From Nostoc sp. MG11 (GTDB lineage Bacteria > Cyanobacteriota > Cyanobacteriia > Cyanobacteriales > Nostocaceae), in assembly GCF_014904695.1 (NCBI RefSeq), contig NZ_JACXXN010000020.1, positions 1 through 64,000 of the forward strand: a stretch of DNA of 64,000 nt, written 5' to 3'. The position numbers were made by a program, and so were the translations under genes. Each line of letters starts with the position of its first letter. Position 1 is the first letter of the stretch. Below the pieces are notes generated by a model. That model did no database searches, was not told the origin of the DNA, and saw only the letters and a list, made by a program, of their open reading frames with translations. This document shows positions 1-8,515 of the stretch, in pieces.

Positions 1-38
1 CTTTCTCGGTCTATATCTTGAGGCAGGTTTTGGTTCAT
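1..38 (-). CDS. 5' end of an unidentified gene running off the window
   Basis: On the minus strand an ATG at 38-36 opens a frame starting MNQNLPQDIDRE that stays open to the window edge. A strong purine-rich ribosome binding site (GGGGGAG) lies about 10 bases upstream of the ATG, around 50-56. Only twelve residues are visible, so the product cannot be named. It is divergent from the broken toxin gene that follows. Confidence 0.45.
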   Translation of the reverse strand, partial: MNQNLPQDIDRE

Positions 39-67
39 ATTTGTGATACTCCCCCTGAAGTGTCCTC

Positions 68-274
68 TTGTCAATACTCTGCCACCTGAATCCTTACGTT
101 TTGGATCTTGTCAAAGAGACTTGCCGAGATCTTTTTAAGGGGAAAGGTAAGCCGGAACCTTTAAAATATTTATATCCTAATACTTGGTCTCGCCGTTTAA
201 CACAAGAACATAGAATTGTATATTTTGTAAAAGATGATGAAATAAATTTTTTACAAGCTCGTTATCATTATTAA
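68..274 (+). pseudogene. N-terminally truncated YoeB/Txe-type mRNA interferase toxin
   Basis: The C-terminal two thirds of a YoeB-family toxin is recognisable: FKGKGKPEPLK, then WSRRL..EHRIVY and the terminal RYHY that carries catalytic and substrate-binding residues in YoeB. YoeB is normally about 85 residues. Here the first 20-25 residues are absent: the frame opens at a TTG at 68 and upstream bases do not encode the usual IWSEESWDDY-like start. No partner antitoxin (YefM) is found upstream, where a divergent gene begins. I infer a decayed relic of a toxin-antitoxin pair. The C-terminus is intact, so residual activity cannot be excluded from sequence alone. Confidence 0.7.
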
Positions 275-545
275 CTATTAATTATCCCAAAATATAAGTA
301 GCATTATTTAGTTTTGCCTAGCTTGTCGCCGTAGGCATCGCCCAACACTTCCAACACTCCAAAAATATTTACTTGGTGATAAGCCGTCCTCAATATCCTA
401 GCTGCTGAGTTATAAGTGGGTATGCAAAAATATTTATATCCTTGCAATTGTCACGGCGATTAATTACAGCAACCAATAACCGAACCTGACTCCTTTCTGA
501 TTCTTCGTCAAACAAAAGCAGGATAGCTGTTACCGCAAACTGATG

Positions 546-866
546 CTACCTTAAAACAACAATTTGATTTACCATTACCGCCAGTGTCAGCATACCCAAA
601 ATAGTCATCAGTCCCGCAGGCATAAACTTACGTGTTTTAATCAGCCTGGAAGCAAAAACTACTACCAAAGTACTAGTAACTAACACTGCTAAAATTAAAG
701 CCCAGGTTTGTCCTTGGAGTTGAAAATAAGCGGCAAAAATTAGTAATAATCCACTAATACTGCCACTTATGAGTGAAACTTGACTATGAGCCTGAATGTA
801 GCCAATAATGCCACCAGCGATCGCTAAAATACCGTAAGCAAGAGTAGCAATTATACTTAAATGCAT
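546..866 (-). CDS. TMEM14 family small membrane protein
   Basis: This 106-residue protein is almost entirely hydrophobic, with about four membrane segments (roughly 3-23, 29-48, 53-72 and 84-104) and glycine-rich helices (LAIAGGIIGYIQA). Size and pattern match the TMEM14/UPF0136 family, whose plastid members (FAX) are linked to fatty-acid export. In cyanobacteria the role is unproven. The start codon is the ATG at 866. It stands alone between the toxin relic and the divergent DUF815 gene. Family assignment rests on size and glycine pattern. Confidence 0.7.
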   Translation of the reverse strand: MHLSIIATLAYGILAIAGGIIGYIQAHSQVSLISGSISGLLLIFAAYFQLQGQTWALILAVLVTSTLVVVFASRLIKTRKFMPAGLMTILGMLTLAVMVNQIVVLR

Positions 867-953
867 TGTTAAAACCTATGTAGATTTTGACTTTACTGCC
901 AGGGTCAGCAGACAATTTACCATAGCTGTTTAGCTATATCACCTAGTTGATTG

Positions 954-2315
954 ATGGATAATCAAGCGATGCCAACGGCAAGTACTTCCTCTTACACAAA
1001 GGTTCAATTTCTCCAGCGCCAAGCAGCGTCACTTTTACTGTACCAATCTGTCCTCCAAGGCGAAGTAGGGGTGGCATTTCTTGACCTGTTGCAAGCTATA
1101 CGTTACACTGATGCCGATGCGCGGGGTTGCCTCCAAGCCTACGGTACTTACTTCCACGCTTTGGCTGCTAGAAATCAAAATTGGGAAGACTACCTAATTA
1201 CTCAAATTCTCATCTCAGAGAACCCTTTTACAAGGATGGCTGAAGTGCGAGAATTTGAAGATTTGCCCCCAGCTTTAGTAACAGCTGTTCAACATGATTT
1301 ACAAGTATTGCAGAGTCTTTATGAATGTAGTAGCGCTTCTTTGAGTGAGTGGGTACAAACCGTAGCTCATCTGCCAATTTCACCAGTTGTTTGGTATCAA
1401 GACTTGAAAGAGGTAGGAGTAGGCACAAGATTCATTGCATTTCTACAACATTTAGAAAATTGGGGTAATGCTGTAGAAGATTTAGCAGCTTATTATCGAC
1501 AATTTGGCTCAGGTTTGTTTGCAGAATATCGCGCTCTGCGCTGGCAATCTGGGCAGCTTGTCGGTATTCGGTATTCAGATCCAGTTAAACTTAGCACACT
1601 TGTAGGTTACGAGTCTCAGCGAGATGCTTTGCTAAAAAATACAGAGTTTTTATTATCAGGAGAAATGGCACTACACGTATTACTTTACGGTAGTCGCGGT
1701 TCGGGAAAATCTTCTTTGGTGAAAGCTTTATTGAATGAATATAGCTATCACAACCTCCGTTTGTTAGAAGTGGCAAAATCTGATTTAAAAGATTTACCAA
1801 AAATTGTAGAACATCTGCGAGGAGTATCACAAAAATTTATTATCTTTGTCGATGACCTTTCTTTTGAAGAAGATGATGATGCCTTTAAAGCCCTCAAAGT
1901 AGTTTTAGAAGGTAATTTAACAGCACGACCTCAAAATGCAGTTGTGTACGCCACCTCCAACCGTCGTCACTTGATTCGAGAGTTTTTTGTCGATAGACCT
2001 GCTCCCAAAGACAATGAAGAGATCCATGCATGGGATACTATGCAAGAGAAGCTTTCATTTAGCGATCGCTTTGGTTTAACCTTAACCTTTGAACCAGCCG
2101 ATCAGAAAACTTATTTAAAAATTGTCGGGCATCTAGCAGCACAAGCTGAAATTAATATTAAGCCAGAAGATTTAGAATATCAAGCATTACAATGGGCAAC
2201 TCGTCACAACGGTCGTTCTGGTCGCACAGCACGGCAGTTTGTTGATTTTTTAAAAGCAGACTTAGTGCTATTTAGTGCAAATAACAATACGTCCGATACA
2301 CAACCTGAAAATTAA
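954..2315 (+). CDS. DUF815 family AAA+ ATPase
   Basis: A protein of about 453 residues with an alpha-helical N-terminal half (about 1-230) and a C-terminal P-loop ATPase. Walker A is LLYGSRGSGKSSLVKAL (about 242-258) and Walker B is KFIIFVDDLSFE (about 288-299), followed by the sensor-like YATSNRRHLIREFF. This order and the C-terminal NGRSGRTARQFVDFL match the DUF815 family of stand-alone AAA+ proteins; their substrate is unknown. I start at ATG 954 rather than the adjacent TTG 951. The next gene begins 150 bases downstream on the same strand, so they could share a transcript, but DUF815 genes are usually solitary. Confidence 0.8.
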   Translation: MDNQAMPTASTSSYTKVQFLQRQAASLLLYQSVLQGEVGVAFLDLLQAIRYTDADARGCLQAYGTYFHALAARNQNWEDYLITQILISENPFTRMAEVREFEDLPPALVTAVQHDLQVLQSLYECSSASLSEWVQTVAHLPISPVVWYQDLKEVGVGTRFIAFLQHLENWGNAVEDLAAYYRQFGSGLFAEYRALRWQSGQLVGIRYSDPVKLSTLVGYESQRDALLKNTEFLLSGEMALHVLLYGSRGSGKSSLVKALLNEYSYHNLRLLEVAKSDLKDLPKIVEHLRGVSQKFIIFVDDLSFEEDDDAFKALKVVLEGNLTARPQNAVVYATSNRRHLIREFFVDRPAPKDNEEIHAWDTMQEKLSFSDRFGLTLTFEPADQKTYLKIVGHLAAQAEINIKPEDLEYQALQWATRHNGRSGRTARQFVDFLKADLVLFSANNNTSDTQPEN

Positions 2316-2465
2316 TTTGCTGGTAATTTAACTTTTTTTTTGTTACTTATAAAACAGTCGTATGCACAAATACTTAAAATTTGAGATTTAAAAACAACTA
2401 TGTAAGGGGTAACGACTTTAATAACTACTTATTCTGATAACTTAACTACCTTAAAAATAAGCAAT

Positions 2466-3752
2466 ATGCAATCAGTAATGGTAAGCAATCGATTTATCTT
2501 AGGCATAGTAGCCTTCAGTGTGAGTTTTGGACTTAGCCTCGTCCCAAGCTGGGATTTAAATAAAGCCTTTCTCACAGGTGTAATTACCGTACTTGCTACA
2601 TATACAGCAGCATTATTTGTAGATAAGCGACGCAGAAATCATGAAATGCTTGTTTTAGGTTCTCTCCGCAAACGAATTAAAGAGATGGAGGGATTGAAGT
2701 TCCGTATTGTCAGAGAAATCAACCAAATAGAAGAACATCATAGTTTATTATACGCCGAATCGAAGCAACTGCAAAATCAAGTCACAGAATGCCGTAATCA
2801 AAGGGATAGTCTTAATCGAGAATTAAGCACTTTTGCAGGACAAAGAAAGCAGTTAGATGCTGAAATCAACAACCTGAAAACTGAACTTTATCATCTTGAT
2901 AAAAGTAGAACAGAACTGAACAATTCTTTTTCTACTCTGACATCTGAAAAACGCCGTTTAGAGTTGAATTATAATACATCTCGTGCTGAAATTACTCACT
3001 TACAAACTCAAATTTGTGAATTCCAGCAAGAAAAACAAGAACTTGAAAGCAATTTAACTCTGCTAGGTAGACTCAAACCTCAACTAGAAGAAAAATTGCA
3101 CGAACTGCGAATCAAAATTCAACAGCTAGAAACTGAAATAACTAAGGAAAATCAATTATTAGTAGCTACAACTAATGCCAGAGCAAATATAGAAGCTAGC
3201 CTGAATTCTTTTCAAACTCAAATTGCGTCTCAGAAAGTTGAACTCAATCATTTACAAGAGCAAATCACATTATTGCAAGAAGAACGAGATCTTTTGCAAA
3301 ATCAAGTTTGGGAACTACTCCAACAAGTAGAAACAATTGATCCGCCAGAAAGTTTGCCTGAAGACATACAGGGAGAGAATCTTGACTTATTTACTTTTTC
3401 TGGATTTGAACCCTTAGAACTAATAAATACTAAAGTCGATATTTCGGAAAATTTACCTGATGAATGGAATAATTTTCTGGAAAAACTACCAGGGCATGAA
3501 ATGCAAGTATTAAAAGCTATAGTTGAGCAAGATAATCCCAAAGTAGCTATTAAACAAATTGCCGAAGCAAATATTACCATGCCAAATCTATTAATCGATT
3601 CTATAAATGAGCGGGCAAGTGATACTATTGGTGAATTAATAATTGAACCTAATTTGGAAATTCCAGAAGTTTATCAAGAGCATATCACAAACGTCAGAAA
3701 AATGATCGCAATATATGAAATTCTCGTGGCTAGACACGCCTCATCAAATTGA
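2466..3752 (+). CDS. Membrane-anchored coiled-coil protein with TerB-C-like C-terminal domain
   Basis: 428 residues in three parts. Residues about 6-50 form two membrane segments ending in a DKRRRN basic stop. Residues about 55-300 are a long, nearly unbroken heptad-type coiled coil rich in E, Q, L, N and K. Residues about 335-425 form a globular tail with LPGHEMQVLKAIVEQ, a helical SINERASDTIGELII segment and a final IAIYEILV helix. This tail resembles the TerB-C domain found in proteins next to P-loop ATPases and helicases in Ter-type and DNA-processing loci. The following gene encodes such an ATPase 96 bases downstream. I infer a membrane-tethered scaffold for that ATPase. The TerB-C match is by eye and needs a profile search. 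Confidence 0.6.
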   Translation: MQSVMVSNRFILGIVAFSVSFGLSLVPSWDLNKAFLTGVITVLATYTAALFVDKRRRNHEMLVLGSLRKRIKEMEGLKFRIVREINQIEEHHSLLYAESKQLQNQVTECRNQRDSLNRELSTFAGQRKQLDAEINNLKTELYHLDKSRTELNNSFSTLTSEKRRLELNYNTSRAEITHLQTQICEFQQEKQELESNLTLLGRLKPQLEEKLHELRIKIQQLETEITKENQLLVATTNARANIEASLNSFQTQIASQKVELNHLQEQITLLQEERDLLQNQVWELLQQVETIDPPESLPEDIQGENLDLFTFSGFEPLELINTKVDISENLPDEWNNFLEKLPGHEMQVLKAIVEQDNPKVAIKQIAEANITMPNLLIDSINERASDTIGELIIEPNLEIPEVYQEHITNVRKMIAIYEILVARHASSN

Positions 3753-3848
3753 ATTATTCTCGCCGTTGTTAGGATATTAGTGAGGTGAGTATAAGCCCTA
3801 ACTTCTGGCTACGTGCCTCTGCGTTTTAAATAAAGTGAGGTGTAATAA

Positions 3849-5171
3849 ATGGCAAAGCTCAAACTCTCGAAAAAAATATCTACTGCTTTAATAAATTCTC
3901 TTGGTGCGGGAGTAGTACCAAGAGTGGGAGTTGAACACATAGCAGTAGGTCGAGAAAAGGAGCTTAAAAGCCTATTACAAAATCTTGACGACATTGCAGA
4001 AGGTATAGCGTCATTTCGTTTTATAATTGGTAACTACGGTTCAGGTAAAAGCTTCATGCTACAAATGATTCGTAACCGTGCTATGGAGCAAGGGTTTGTA
4101 GTAGCTGATGCTGATTTATCTTCCGAACGCCGATTGGCAGGAACTAATAATGAAGGTGTAGCAACCTATCGAGAACTAATGAGCCGCCTAGCTACAAAAA
4201 CTCGTCCTGATGGTGGTGCTTTAGTCTCAATTTTGGAAGGATGGATTAATAAAATTCAACAAGAAGTAGTTCAAGAAACTGGAATGCTTCCCAATGATGA
4301 TGGTTTTGATGACCAAGTTGAAGCAAAAATTAGGGAAGTAGTTCAGTATATTGAAGACTTAGTTCACGGATTTGATTTTGGCAGCGTTATTATTGCGTAT
4401 TGGCGTGGCTACCGATTAGATGATGATGAATTGAAAAACGCCGCAATGCGCTGGTTTCGTGGAGAATTTAGTACTAAGACTGAGGCAAAAGCAGCCTTGG
4501 GAGTGCGAGTGATTATTGATGATGATAGTTGGTATGACTACATTAAGCTATTCGCTAAGTTTGTGGCTGAGATTGGCTATAAAGGACTTTTAGTGTTGCT
4601 TGATGAAGCCGTACATATATATCAAATATCAACTACAGTTACTCGTGAAAAAAATTATAATAGACTACTGGCAATGTTTAATGACACTATGCAGTGCAAA
4701 GCAGAACATCTTGGCATTGTCATTGGTGGAACAACCAGATTTTTAGAAGATCCAAACCGGGGACTTTTTGCAGACCAAGCTTGGCGGAGGCGCACAAAAG
4801 AAAGCCGTTTTGTTACACAAGCTGGTGTTCAAGAATATTTAGGGCCAGTAATTCGGCTAAACCCGTTAAGTGAAGCAGAAATCCTGACGCTTTTGCAGCG
4901 CCTAACTGAGATTCATGCTGTCAATTTTGGGTATGACCAAGTTTTGACAAATCGTGAGTTAAAAGAGTTTGTCCAAGAAATTGTCAATCGCTTGGGTGCA
5001 GAAGCATTACTTACTCCAGGGGAAATTGTACGGGATTTTATGAGTTTGTTGAATATTATTCATCAAAATCCAGGAATTTCGTTTGGTGAATTAATTCATG
5101 GCTCTAAATTTAAACCTACTGCTGCGGGGAAAGATGTGGATGAAGATAATGCATCGGAGTTTAGTTTGTGA
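3849..5171 (+). CDS. BrxD-like (DUF2791) P-loop ATPase
   Basis: 440 residues. An N-terminal regulatory stretch (GVVPRVGVEHIAVGREKEL, 21-39) precedes Walker A GNYGSGKSFML (61-71). Walker B is KGLLVLLDEAVHI (about 245-257), and a sensor-like IVIGGTTRFLEDPNRGLF follows. This is the architecture of the DUF2791 family, which includes BrxD of BREX phage-defence systems and ATPases paired with SF2 helicases or TerB-N/TerB-C proteins. The start at ATG 3849 follows a GAGGTG purine run. The upstream neighbour carries the TerB-C-like tail. The stop codon overlaps the start of a very short downstream frame by four bases (GTGA). A full partner helicase or methylase is not present. Confidence 0.8.
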   Translation: MAKLKLSKKISTALINSLGAGVVPRVGVEHIAVGREKELKSLLQNLDDIAEGIASFRFIIGNYGSGKSFMLQMIRNRAMEQGFVVADADLSSERRLAGTNNEGVATYRELMSRLATKTRPDGGALVSILEGWINKIQQEVVQETGMLPNDDGFDDQVEAKIREVVQYIEDLVHGFDFGSVIIAYWRGYRLDDDELKNAAMRWFRGEFSTKTEAKAALGVRVIIDDDSWYDYIKLFAKFVAEIGYKGLLVLLDEAVHIYQISTTVTREKNYNRLLAMFNDTMQCKAEHLGIVIGGTTRFLEDPNRGLFADQAWRRRTKESRFVTQAGVQEYLGPVIRLNPLSEAEILTLLQRLTEIHAVNFGYDQVLTNRELKEFVQEIVNRLGAEALLTPGEIVRDFMSLLNIIHQNPGISFGELIHGSKFKPTAAGKDVDEDNASEFSL

Positions 5172-5239
5172 TTAATGAACTTGAAGACCTTTTAGATTTG
5201 CCATTTAACCAGCTGATCCCCTCAAAACTGTTATCTTGA
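5168..5239 (+). pseudogene. Truncated third cistron of the TerB-C / BrxD-like unit
   Basis: A GTG at 5168 overlaps the stop codon of the ATPase gene in a GTGA arrangement typical of translational coupling. It opens a frame of 23 residues starting MINELEDLLDLPFNQL and ending at TGA 5237-5239. The overlap suggests a real third cistron once began here. In related loci the gene after a DUF2791 ATPase is commonly an SF2 helicase or TerB-N protein, and the acidic opening followed by PFNQLIP could be its first residues. Identity is inference. Downstream sequence to 5347 shows no continuation in another frame that I recognise. Confidence 0.35.
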
Positions 5240-5347
5240 CATTACTTTAGGGAAAAATATACTTAGCCAAGGACTGAGTAAACAGCCATCTGAGCGGCCA
5301 AGTACAGTCCTGGAATTTTTGAGCTGCCTATATTTGAATTTAATTTT

Positions 5348-6319
5348 ATGGAGAAGTATCTAGTAGCGCAATGGCCCATCGCCAGACATTGCCTATTCCG
5401 TAATAGCGGAGTTCTGACTTTAGCAATGGTTGTAGCGCTACTAGGCGCAAGCTGTACTGGGAAAATATCTGGCAATCATCAGTCTATTAGGGATCGTGTC
5501 TCAGTTAGTAGCATAAATAACTTATCTACCTTAAAAATTGGCGTTTTGCCTACGCAAAGTCGGATAGAGCAAGAACGGATGATCAAACCATTGGATGAAT
5601 ACCTGGAAAAAGCGCTAAAGCGACAGGTCGATTTCCAAGTTGCCAAGGATTATCAAGAAGTAGTTGATTGGTTGGTGGAGGAAAAGGTAGATATGGCTTA
5701 TGTCGGAGCCGTGTCTTACTTTGAGGCTTTGGAGCGTGGTGCTGAAGTTGAACCGTTAATTGCGCCAATTGATAAGTACACAGGACGGCCGTGGTATCGA
5801 GCTGCAATTATCGTGGAAGCTAATAGTTCCATCAAAAAGTTGGAAGACTTAAAGGGGAAGCGAATTGCTTTTGTCAATAAATCATCAACCTCTGGCTATC
5901 TCATGCCGATCGCAGCATTTAAAAAGCTTAAGATTAACCCTGAGCAGGACTTTGCCCAAGTCATTTATCCTGGTACCCACGCTGAAAGTGAAGCGGCGCT
6001 GGAAAATAGACTCGTCGATGCAGTAGCAACAAATATCCCGTCATACATGAAACGGCAAAAAATCGGCAAGCTCACATCTGCTAACTCCAGAGTCCTTTGG
6101 GAGTCTGCTCCTGTTCCCCATTCGCCAATGCTGGTTTCCAAGAAACTCTCTCCTGAGTTGATCCAAGACTTGAAATGGGCATTTCTCAACATACCCGATG
6201 GCATGGAGGATATTGTAGGGACTGAAGTAGGCGGATATACCTTAGTTGAGGATGCAGACTATGCACTCATTAAGCAACTTCGAGTAGACCTTAACTTAAA
6301 CTTTGAGGCGGCGAAATGA
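5348..6319 (+). CDS. PhnD/PhoD-type periplasmic substrate-binding lipoprotein
   Basis: 323 residues. A signal peptide ends in a lipobox (LLGASC, Cys36), so the mature protein is a lipoprotein. From residue 58 (LKIGVLPTQSRIEQERMIKP) onward it follows the phosphate/phosphite/phosphonate-binding protein family: DMAYVGAVSYFEA, then LEDLKGKRIAFVNKSSTSGY and the FAQVIYPGTHAESEAAL hinge region. No permease or ATPase is adjacent. Instead the stop overlaps the start of a sensor histidine kinase by four bases (ATGA), so I infer that it presents a ligand, probably an oxyanion, to the kinase sensor domain rather than to a transporter. The ligand cannot be told from sequence. Confidence 0.85.
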   Translation: MEKYLVAQWPIARHCLFRNSGVLTLAMVVALLGASCTGKISGNHQSIRDRVSVSSINNLSTLKIGVLPTQSRIEQERMIKPLDEYLEKALKRQVDFQVAKDYQEVVDWLVEEKVDMAYVGAVSYFEALERGAEVEPLIAPIDKYTGRPWYRAAIIVEANSSIKKLEDLKGKRIAFVNKSSTSGYLMPIAAFKKLKINPEQDFAQVIYPGTHAESEAALENRLVDAVATNIPSYMKRQKIGKLTSANSRVLWESAPVPHSPMLVSKKLSPELIQDLKWAFLNIPDGMEDIVGTEVGGYTLVEDADYALIKQLRVDLNLNFEAAK

Positions 6320-8094
6320 AAATCTCAACTAAGTTTATTGCCTCTTCTGCTGTAGTTACTGCCTTAATTGCTGTTGTCGTGGGTGGGAGTACCGTCTTGC
6401 GGAATCAAGGTGATAAATCTATCCACCAAAAGTTTGAGAAAAGCAGTCGCATGATAGAAGTGGCACTTCAATCAGAGATTGATTTAACAAATGAAATTAT
6501 TATACTTAAAGACTATGTGTTATTAAAAGACCGATACATAGATATAGAAAAATATCAAACTAAGTTTATCACTGACCTCGACGAGCTAGAACGCTTGATG
6601 CCCCAGGCTCCAGAGCTAAATGCAATTCGTCGTCGTCATCAGTTTCTTATTCGCTTGGCAAGTGAGCTAGCAGATCCAATCCAGACTTCATCTGAAACTT
6701 ATCTGGCTGATTCTCAACAGGATTTCAGAGCAATCAATGCTTTTAACAGAGATATTGACTTCTTTTTAACCAAGCTGATTAATCGCGCTCGTCAGCAACA
6801 GTTGCTAGCTGAGCAGGAATTGGCACAACTTCAACGGACTTCACAAATGGTGTCCTATGCGATCGTAATTTTTATCCTTCTTGTTCCTGTCGGTAATTTT
6901 GTGCTGATCTTGCTTCCGGTCATCAGATCTCTAGGAAAGTTACAGCAAGGAGCTGAAATAATTGGTGCAGGTAACTTGGACTACTGTTTGAATTTGCAAA
7001 CGGGTGATGAAATTGAGCAACTGTCGCATGAATTCAATCGCATGGTAGTAAAACTGGCTAAATCCCACAGTGTATTAGTGGAGCGCAGCAGTGAATTAAG
7101 CAAACTAAATCAAAGTTTAGAAAACGAAATTAGCGATCGCGAACGCGTACTTCGTGAACGCGAACAAGCACAAACAGAACTCCAGCAAACTCTGCACGAA
7201 CTTCAAAGCACCCAATCGCAACTAATCCAAACTGAAAAAATGTCCAGTCTGGGTCAGCTTGTAGCAGGGGTAGCACACGAAATTAATAACCCCGTTAATT
7301 TTATTTATGGCAACATCACTCACGCTAGTCAATACACACAAGATTTACTAGATTTATTGCACCTTTACCAAGTAGAGTTTCCCAATCCAGGATATGAGAT
7401 TCAGGAAAAGCGTCAGGACATGGACTTGGATTTTCTGCTAGATGACCTGCCAAAAATTCTCAGTTCCATGAAAATGGGATCTGTGCGAATCCAACAGATT
7501 GTCTTGTCTTTACGCACCTTCTCTCGTCTGGATGAAGCAGATATGAAAGAGGTCGATATTCACGAAGGTATTGATAGTACTTTGCTGATTTTGCAAAATC
7601 GACTCAAAGCTAAGCCGGAGCATACCCAGATTGAAATTATCAAACAATATGGCCAACTGCCTTTGGTAGAGTGTTACGCAGGGCAGTTAAACCAGGTGTT
7701 TATGAACATTATTAATAACGCGATCGATGCCCTTGAAAGTCACAATGATCAGCGTTTTTCTGAAGAGATTCACACTCATCCCAGCAAGATTACAATTTGC
7801 ACCCAACTTATCAGCGATAACCGAGTGGTAGTGAGAATTGCTGACAATGGCCCAGGTATGGCTGGAGAGGTTCAGCAGAAGTTGTTTGACCCATTTTTCA
7901 CAACAAAAGCTGTCGGTCAGGGAACAGGTTTGGGTTTATCGATTAGCTACCAGATTATTGTGCAGAGACACTCTGGAGTGCTGCGGTGTGAGTCAGAACT
8001 GGGGAAAGGAACTGAGTTTTGGATTAATATTCCCTTGCGTCAGCAGAAGAAACAGCAAATCTGCAAAACTGAATTGGAAACAGTGCAAGCGTAG
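6316..8094 (+). CDS. Membrane sensor histidine kinase coupled to the PhnD-like protein
   Basis: 592 residues. TM1 about 8-28, a periplasmic helical sensor to about 175, TM2 about 177-200, then HAMP (LGKLQQGAEIIGAGNLDY region) and a coiled coil to about 300. The HisKA H-box is LVAGVAHEINNP with the phospho-accepting His at 321. The ATPase domain shows N-box FMNIINNAIDAL, G1 DNGPGM, F-box FDPFFTTK and G2 GTGLGLS. All kinase motifs look intact. No response regulator gene follows, so the output partner lies elsewhere. Translation is coupled to the upstream binding protein by an ATGA overlap, implying a fixed stoichiometry and a joint sensory role. Confidence 0.93.
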   Translation: MKISTKFIASSAVVTALIAVVVGGSTVLRNQGDKSIHQKFEKSSRMIEVALQSEIDLTNEIIILKDYVLLKDRYIDIEKYQTKFITDLDELERLMPQAPELNAIRRRHQFLIRLASELADPIQTSSETYLADSQQDFRAINAFNRDIDFFLTKLINRARQQQLLAEQELAQLQRTSQMVSYAIVIFILLVPVGNFVLILLPVIRSLGKLQQGAEIIGAGNLDYCLNLQTGDEIEQLSHEFNRMVVKLAKSHSVLVERSSELSKLNQSLENEISDRERVLREREQAQTELQQTLHELQSTQSQLIQTEKMSSLGQLVAGVAHEINNPVNFIYGNITHASQYTQDLLDLLHLYQVEFPNPGYEIQEKRQDMDLDFLLDDLPKILSSMKMGSVRIQQIVLSLRTFSRLDEADMKEVDIHEGIDSTLLILQNRLKAKPEHTQIEIIKQYGQLPLVECYAGQLNQVFMNIINNAIDALESHNDQRFSEEIHTHPSKITICTQLISDNRVVVRIADNGPGMAGEVQQKLFDPFFTTKAVGQGTGLGLSISYQIIVQRHSGVLRCESELGKGTEFWINIPLRQQKKQQICKTELETVQA

Positions 8095-8515
8095 ACATGA
8101 TGAAGAGGGAAAAGGGAAAAGGGAAAAGGGAAATTTATGTACAAGGATTTTTTTGCTAACGAACGCGAGTGCGTCTCGTAGATAGGGGCAAGGCTTTTAC
8201 CTTTCCCTCTTCTCACTCTGGGTAAACGTTAGAAGCGATTCTTGGAGAGTAGACCTTGTTGTCAGACATCGCTTACTATCCAAAGAGTTTAACGTTAGAT
8301 TTGGTAGGAGATTTATCTTCTTCGCCTGTTGGTGATTTCCAATTATGTTAGGTTTGAGACATGAAATCGAGATTTACTCGGATATTGTGATGTTTTGTCA
8401 ATTCAATCACAGATAAACTAACTTGCTGCGGTTGCAAATGAATATTAAAATTTATCACAACGATATTACCTAAGCACAAATAAAACTAGGGAAATCGCTC
8501 CTCAAAAAACAAGCC
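8095..8515. other. Intergenic region with GGGAAAA heptamer repeat
   Basis: There is no convincing gene in these 420 bases. About four tandem copies of the heptamer GGGAAAA lie at 8106-8132, and a GAACGCGAGTGCGTCTCG imperfect palindrome lies near 8160-8180. Both are types of short repeats common between cyanobacterial genes. The remainder looks unstructured. Confidence 0.5.

Noticed and set aside
951-5239. DUF815 ATPase as part of the TerB-C/BrxD-like unit
   Set aside because: Co-directional but 150 bases apart, and DUF815 genes are usually solitary; no evidence of linkage.
8104-8132. GGGAAAA repeats as a regulatory element
   Set aside because: Heptamer repeats are common neutral features in cyanobacteria; nothing ties them to control of the FHA gene.
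7838-8185. Second open frame within and after the histidine kinase gene
   Set aside because: Out-of-frame shadow of the ATPase domain; no independent features.
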